Shown in pieces: positions 57,113-64,000 of a DNA stretch of 64,000 nt. A program made the position numbers and the translations under genes. A model generated the notes under the pieces. It was not told the origin of the DNA, ran no database searches, and worked only from the letters and a program-made list of their open reading frames with translations. This stretch comes from Caprella mutica (lineage: Eukaryota; Arthropoda; Malacostraca; Amphipoda; Caprellidae), in contig CANNZV010000331.1 of the NCBI GenBank assembly GCA_947561585.1, positions 124,001 through 188,000 on the forward strand, in the 5' to 3' direction. The first letter of the stretch is position 1; each line of letters starts with the position of its first letter.

Positions 57113-58607
57113 GGGTTTTGTTCTATCTTCAAGATTGCATTTGGTAGTGCAGCTCTTATGAAATTTTGGGATCTTCAAACTCCAATATCTTGGTTATCGA
57201 GTACCCATTTTCAGTTTATGAAAGAACTTCAGATATTCCTAAAGTTTTTACCTTTTCTGATATTCTTATTTGATGACAGTGAGGTAGTTTTATTTACATT
57301 ATATAGTGTTAGATGCTATAAGAACTTTCAATATAAGTAATCTCAAAATGACCAAAAAAGAATCAAACACAAAATAGTTGGTGACTTTAATAGACAAGTT
57401 ATTCGGTTGTCCTTTCTCTATTTATGGAATATTCTGATAAAATAGTTAATGTAATGAACTAACTGCTAATAGGATTACGATGAATTTCAGGGTAATTCAT
57501 TATTTCTTGAGAGTAATTACCAATTTGCTCATTTAATCACATTTAATTCGCGCTGAAATCACTCTAATGGAGACAAATTGACCTCAAAGTCTCTAGAGAA
57601 GAATGAAGTCATTTTCAGTAATATATTAGTGAATTTATTTAAACTCATATATAAAAGTGGTAATACTTGAAATAGGTACTACCATAATCAAATTCTTTCA
57701 AAAAAAGTTAATCTCACATTTTCCATTACTTCTTTGGTTCCAGAAAAGATAATAATGAAGTAGTAATTCACTACCTGAAAATATATAACTGCCTGATTTA
57801 AATTCCATTTCGAGGTGTTTTAGTTCTCAAAATAGCTTTCTATTTTTCTATTTTTTCAAATTTGTCGTCATGTACCTTCATCAAATTTTATATCTATTGG
57901 CATTAACTTTAGTAAAGCTCCTGGTAAATTCTATTGCTTAAACTTTCAAATCTCATAACTTTTTCTGTAAATTATTTCTGTTAAAATTGAAACTTGAAAT
58001 CATAAAGATTTATTGAAGAAATTGATTCTTTTCGAGTTGCGAAAGTTGGAAATTATTGATTTCCTATCTATTATTGGTGAAACGTAAAGTTCGATATCAT
58101 AAAAACTTTTGATTCCATACATTTTCCCCATTGTGTCGTAGTATCTCCAATGAATCCTAATCAAAGAAGACATATAATATCTACACGAAAATGTAATCAG
58201 AAAAATATGTTATCTCTTTATTTTCATACATTTGATCACAATTATTTATAATAAAAATAGCAACCATATATTCTGTTTAAGATATAATGTCTATTGTCAC
58301 CAACTTTTTGATAATATAGCATACACATTATACACTATACAGTATATATATACCTATATAAAAAACAACCGCAAAGTATTGGAGCCTATTCTCAACTTAG
58401 ATATTCTATTATTAAGTCATTCATTAATTTGTTTATAGATAGTAATACCCGTATGGAGGATATAAAAAATAAACTCAAAAGAGAATTTATTAGTATTGAA
58501 TGAAATTAGTGCAAGTGCCTGGACGATATGGGTATGTATTTTATCACGACGATATAGGAGTTGTAGCAGATCAACCACCTGTATGACGAACATCGAAAAA
58601 ATCCATC
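57113..58607. other. A+T-rich stretch, nothing recognised
   Basis: No gene or organised repeat is visible. Confidence 0.5.
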
Positions 58608-58990
58608 CAATATTATCCGTATATGAAGTATGTAAAATACTTGAGATGTTATCAGTATATTAAATTAGTAAAATACTTGAAATATTATCAATACATTAAA
58701 TAAATAAAATATTGGTAAAATTATCCATAGAATAAATAAGTAAAATACTAGTAATATTATCCGTAGATTAAATAAGTCAAATACTGGCAATATTATCCAT
58801 AGATTAAATAAGTAAAGTACTAATAATATTTTTCGTAGATTAGATAAGTAGAGTATTGGTAATATCATCAAAAGGTTAAATAAGTGAAATACTGGATATA
58901 TTATCCGAAGATTGAATAAGTAAAATACTGGTAATGTTATCCCTAGTTTAGGCGAGTAAAATATTGTAATATTATCCGTACATTATATAT
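58608..58990. repeat. Minisatellite, 36-bp unit, about 10 copies
   Basis: Diverged units of AATATTATCCGTAGATTAAA and TAAGTAAAATACTGGT. The minus frame 58665-58871 with repeated LFNLWIILPVF is a by-product of a unit length divisible by three. Confidence 0.93.
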
Positions 58991-61800
58991 GTTAACTCCT
59001 ATCATCCTTCTGTCTCCCTAGGGCGTATACCTCGTACAATAATAAATATGCTTTTTATTCCATATAACATCTACTTTCTGTATCGACATTACCACTAAGA
59101 AAATTTCATTCGAAATTTCATCTTCACTTCTGAGAGGCTTGCATAGAGTTATGATGAACTGTAGAGAGAGGAAGTGTTGCAGCGATTGCAGGACGCTAAG
59201 GAAGACGGTGTAAAACCTTATTTTGTTTCAGTTATATCATTTCTCCATTAAATTTTTTTTCAGTTATATCATTTCTCCATTAAACTGACGCTAGATTGCC
59301 AGTCACGTGACTCAAAAATAAGGATTTTAGCGTCCCGCAAGACGCGATATTATTTTGGCCACTGACTCACCACTTGGAGGCTTGTGAGGATTCATTTGCC
59401 GAAACTTTTAGTCAAAATGTGACGTTTTCTCTGTCAGCTGACTTTAAAGAAAAAAAATATCACACACCAAATGATATCTTACTGAATTACATAATGTATC
59501 GATAGTGAATATTTTTTGATTAAAAGAGTACCTATATCTTGTTAAATGGATGAAGATGTTAATCTGAAAGATGATTTTAATGCAATTTCATTTGAATCAT
59601 TGTAAATTATATTGTACAGTTCCATTTACCATCAACACTTTAATATCGTATTATAATTACAATAGGTTATTATTAATGATAACTCAATATATAAGCAATT
59701 CTCTTATATATGAATTACTATGATGATAATATGCAATTGCAATTCGAATCCAATAATTGGTACTTTATCCTGTACTCTTACTTTTTAATTTACAATTCAA
59801 ACCAGTGATAGTTGCAAAGAAAAAATGTGTTATTAAATAATCCTTATATAATACACTCTTTACTTAATTACTTTAATTAATTGAGCAAATCTTGTCCTTG
59901 AATGATAATAATCACTGCAATTCCACTGTCTAAGATTCTTACTTTCATATTGAGAGAAGTAAGACTTGGCCTTTTAAATTCTACATGTAATATCGCTATT
60001 CTGTTGGCTATGTTTAGATTACTTTAATACAACGCAATACAATAAAAATTTGTAATTATAAATAAGTAATTGAATGAAATAATTTGTTTTATCTCATATG
60101 TGTGATAATGGAATACCTTTTAAATTGGAATTTTTAAATTGATATGATTTAATGTAACGGCTATCCGTTATGGAGGGGGAAACATACAACCAGTGAGATG
60201 CTATCTTGTACTTTCGTTCCTCGTGTTCTACAAACGTAAATCTGTAATAATTCATTCAATCAATAAAAGAAAAAATAATATCAAAAATAGAAAACTAAAA
60301 CAAAGCTGAGTTGAACGTGAACGTTGTTACCAAGTAAGTTCTAAAGTTTAGTTCAAATTATTTAAACACAGCTAAAGAAATATATAGGTAGGTAGTTTAA
60401 TTCTTTTAGAAGTAATATAATATAGTAATGAATGCATTGTTATAAATAATAAATGAATGAAGGAAGTTTTCTTATTAAAGATATATAAATTCCTTTTAAC
60501 AACTACTGGTTACAAAAGTTGAAACAATATGAAACGTAATCAAATATGTGCTACGTAACAAAGAATACCTAATAACAAAAGCATATACTGGCTGCTGTAA
60601 TTTGAAATATTAAGTCCAGTATTATCTAGTTACAATATTATGAATATTTGATACCTAATGCAATTAACGTACCAACTATGGAGCTCCTAATTTCAGTTTT
60701 CAAAGACACCGGCACAACCTCTTGTAGGTAATGTCATGAGTCTACTGAGAAAAATGCTAAGGGAAATGTATAGTGGCTTAGGCTACGTTATAATGAGTTC
60801 GGATGATAATTTGCGAATAACTTAAGTGATAAACAGTATGCACAAATAAAATCTTAGGAACATAAATGCAAATATTAAGTTTGATGTATTTAAATTAAAT
60901 ATTGTGGAAACCTCCACAACAAATGAGATCTGTAAGTTAATTTCATTATTTATTGTATCTAATCATTAATTTAATATTTCAATTAAGTGTCACCAATTAA
61001 CAGCAGCTTATAAAGTGTGTTCAATTAATTGATAATCCTATTGAAACAATGTTCAATTTGTTAGGATTTCAACTTCAATTAGAGTAACATTTCATGTCTG
61101 TGAGTGATAATCGTACGCGTGTAATCAAATATGAAAACATTTTTGAAATATATTCATTTCATGTTAACTGATGATAGTTCAATTTATTAAAAGAATATTA
61201 TCCCTGGCTTCGCTTTCACTCAATACTTTCATCTTAATAAAAAGAAAATTCTTAGCCGTTCGTAAGTGTTCGATTTATCCAATTAAAAAAATAATTTACT
61301 AATGATCGTAATCAGGCACGCTCAGTTTTTTTTAATTATATCCCATTATTAGATATATAATTATAAATAAATTATAATGATGTGAACGGTTCATTAAAAT
61401 ACACATAGCTCCATTACCTTTTTGTCACTTAGATCCTTCTTACTTTAATCACCTGACTGTTACCATTCCTTGCTAATAATAATCCTTAATCCCTCTCATT
61501 CATCCATAAAGAAGATTAAAGAATGTCTAATCAAAGCTTAAGATTCCTATTAATCATAATTAGAAAGATCTTAAAAAGACAATAAATCATGTATATAGAC
61601 AGTAACACTCTTAATTATTATAGAAGAAAAAAGACATTAACGTAGAACTGCGTGATTTAGAAATTACAAAATGGAGAATAGGGTTACATTATAACTCCCA
61701 AGTTTTGAAAAATATGTTATTAGTAATTGAATATTTTCCTAATCGTTAAATATAATCTAACATTTCCACATCATTTTATACGATAAAATACACAGTTAAA
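58991..61800. other. A+T-rich stretch with one small duplication
   Basis: TTCAGTTATATCATTTCTCC with ATTAAA occurs twice in tandem (59227-59252 and 59259-59284). A short segment near 60680-60735 (MELLISVFKDTGTTSC followed by a GTAATG donor) could be a first exon but is too short to call. Nothing else is visible. Confidence 0.45.
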
Positions 61801-61875
61801 GCAATGTTTCTCGAGGCAACATTGTCCAATATTGAAACAGTATTGGCAATGTTATATGTAATAATATTTCGGCAA
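61801..61875. repeat. Phrase fragment related to 47140-47346
   Basis: AATGTTTCTCGAGGCAACAT, TTGTCCAATATTG and TATTGGCAATGTTA share order and wording with the left part of 47140-47346. Confidence 0.45.
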
Positions 61876-63071
61876 TTTTACCTTTTTTACCCGATAATAT
61901 CTATTTCAATGAAATGTTTCATAATATACTTGTAAAAATGACACAGATTTTAATTTTGTGAGCCTATTTTTTTTGCCTCTAAATGCGATATTATAAATAT
62001 AATAGTATAGAATAAAAATGCAAAATTTAAATGAATGTTTATGAAATAAGCCAGTAAACTTGAGAGATAACTTTCACTATCATTATTACATTATCACCAA
62101 TAAGTAGGCTATATTTTAAGAAAAATATACATGTAAATTACATCACCGTCAATAAATAACTTGTTAGGCCTAAATAAACACATGTTTTCAATTTCCAAAG
62201 ATTTTCTAAATAGGCCCTAACTTAAAGGCTTCTCTAAACAAATCATTAATGATAACCCAAGAGATAAGTTCTATGTTTTCTCAGAAATATATTTCAGAGG
62301 TTGAGTCTAATTGGTTTGAAAAGAAGAAGCCAAATTATTGACGAGAAATGAATCTTGCGTTGAACAAATATTTTCTACTTTCGAAATATGTTTGAAACGA
62401 TGCTAAAATGAGAATCTTTTTTAAAATGAGCTGCGTAAGATTTAAAATAATAGAATAAGCTGTCAGTTATTTCAAAGCTTTCAGAAGAAGATTGTACGCT
62501 GATATCATTAACTAAAATGGTTTGATAACATTTTCTATTTACCTGCAGATGTCTTCACAATGGTTTAATTATGACGGAAATATATACAGAACGATTCATA
62601 CTTGGAATTTGCATTGTGATTATTTTATAATAACTACTATTTTATTTCACCATTTATACTAACTGTGTACATTGTAATAATGTTTATAGATACTTCGGTA
62701 ATTAGTTCCTTGTGTACTAACCCATATCATATTTACACTCAATTATTGTAGAGAAGCCAAAATCCTTAAATTCCCTAACAGATCTTCTATATTTACTAAT
62801 AACAAATACTTTGAAGCAATATCTCATACTAGAAACTTTTCTTCGTGAAAACAGTTTTAATGAATTAAAGTTTTTCACCATATTTCAAAAAGATTGAAAT
62901 GATTTGTGTCTCACATGGGAATTATTGCCAATGTTCATCTATCCTCCAAACTCTCTTAAGTTTGCTCGTAATTTGGCTTCAACTGAATGATGGAGAGAAG
63001 AAGTACACTGTGTAATGTGTTCAGCCTCTGCTACAATTGATTGATTGAACAGATCAATTATTTCAATGGTG
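61876..63071. other. A+T-rich stretch, no supported gene
   Basis: On minus, 63050-62939 reads DLFNQSIVAEAEHITQCTSS and ends LREFGG with a stop at 62939. It could be a terminal exon (acceptor-like TCAATCAATTGTAG) but has no family match. Confidence 0.35.
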
Positions 63072-63190
63072 CAACACAAATAGCAGACATACACAAATAG
63101 AGACACCAACACAAATAACAAACCAAATCAAATAGCAGACCAACATAAATAGCAGAACACCAATACATTAGTAGAACACAAATAGTAAAC
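63072..63190. repeat. Phrase array, ACACAAATAGCAGAC, 7 units
   Basis: Seven units of 15-19 bp share ACAAATAGCAGA with variable linkers (CAAC, ATAC, ACCAAC). No inverted partner is visible before the window ends. A minus frame (62939-63121) starts inside it. Confidence 0.75.
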
Positions 63191-64000
63191 TTCCTTACAA
63201 ATCATTCATATATTTAACCTTTCATATTTCTTGCGATCATAATTTTAATCTCTTAAACAAATTATGACAAGGTTTGCCGAAAGATAAAAGGTTAAAGTAA
63301 CTTTTAAGTTTAACATGTATTAATAAACACCATATTTGAAATTGTAGAAAGTTTTTTAAATAGCAGTTTGCAGTATTTTATCAATCATTTCCGTTTTTCA
63401 TCAGAAAATAATTAACAAAGCAACTTAATTTTTTTAGTTGCCTAATGATATGATTATTACAAAAATTATATCTAATATTCAAACTCTTATTATTTACAAT
63501 GAATGGAGAATATTAGATATATAACACAAAATAATGGAATAGATACATTTCATTTGCTAAGTAAACCTCATTCTAATTTCTGTACCTTATTTGGCTCTGT
63601 TTTAATTTACGTAGTTGATGGTATGTGAAAATAGAGTCCCTTATTATGTTGAGGGATAGAACAATAAACAAGCTAAGTCCTATTCACTTTGCAAGGCATA
63701 AAAGTCGAGCCAAAGCACATCTTCTTGCTGTTTCTAAAAGAATGGAAATTCCAGGGATAGACAACTCCTCCAACTTACTTGGCCTTTTACATAAGCTATA
63801 AGAGTAAAGAGTATTTCAATTGAAGCTGATATAATAATAAATTATCGTTGCTCCCGTTTGTAATGTTATATCCTTTATTGTGTAATAATGTTTATAATCT
63901 TTAGGTTTTATACGGTTAGACAATCTGCAATAAGTTTAATTTTATCTCCTTCAAAATGCCAAAACAGCCTTCATATCTTTTCCATATAGCTGAAAGTTTC
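63191..64000. other. A+T-rich stretch with one open segment
   Basis: On plus, 63619-63801 is open for 60 codons with G+C near 40% (includes RDRTINKLSPIHFARHKSRA and KRMEIPGIDNSSNLLGLLHK) and ends in TAA. On minus a fine acceptor (GGAATTTCCATTCTTTTAG) lies inside the same interval, leading to KQQEDVLWLDFYALQSE and a stop. I cannot decide between them; both may be chance. Confidence 0.3.

Overview
The window is an A+T-rich stretch (well over 60% A+T by eye) of an animal nuclear genome, most likely an invertebrate and plausibly an arthropod. Support for this is the transposon mix (Tc1 and mariner relics, TTAA-flanked piggyBac-like MITEs, hAT-like MITEs, a CR1-like LINE and a jockey-type LINE scrap), intron-style splice signals, and the terminal exon of a CYP2-clan-like cytochrome P450. 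There are no operons, no recognisable tRNA or rRNA genes, and no CRISPR array. The species cannot be named from the sequence.

Host genes are sparse and broken up by long introns or intergenic DNA. The one secure host coding segment is the P450 last exon at 40751-40932 (minus), with a good acceptor, the heme-loop motif, a stop in the expected place and an AATAAA 90 nt further on. Several other segments look like exons because they join an open frame, higher G+C and splice signals (296-429, 3775-3889, 9733-9895, 12047-12136 and 15868-16048 on minus; 6494-6661, 27806-27981, 37673-37790 and 44468-44652 on plus). None could be assigned to a family, and open frames of this length also arise by chance here, so they are candidates only.

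Most of the readable structure is repeats. Left third (1-21 kb): minisatellites of 18 and 42 bp, fold-back repeats, a Tc1-like element whose 5' half is repeated in inverted orientation (16.9-18.4 kb), and a LINE scrap. Middle (21-41 kb): a Tc1 element with TA target duplications and long inverted arms (22.4-24.0 kb), two adjacent short-phrase arrays (25.7-26.1 kb), a triplicated block with perfect CRE octamers (28.9-29.2 kb), a cluster of piggyBac-like MITEs with nested insertions (31.4-35.3 kb), a 32-bp minisatellite and a mariner relic beside the P450 exon. Right third (41-64 kb): 55-, 25-, 15- and 36-bp minisatellites, a hAT-like MITE with a perfect 8-bp target duplication, more phrase arrays, and a GC-rich CR1-like LINE inserted in a fourth piggyBac-like MITE.

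The most unusual theme is a class of repeats built from short degenerate phrases of about 12-17 bp (one family 29 bp), repeated several times and in the clearest cases placed in inverted orientation at the two ends of a 0.2-1.2 kb element. At least eight different phrase families of this architecture occur here. Two of them (45.4-46.5 kb and 52.7-53.5 kb) share a related coding-like segment, a third copy of which lies at 19970-20112. This looks like a fold-back transposon class in which the end repeats change quickly while the architecture persists.
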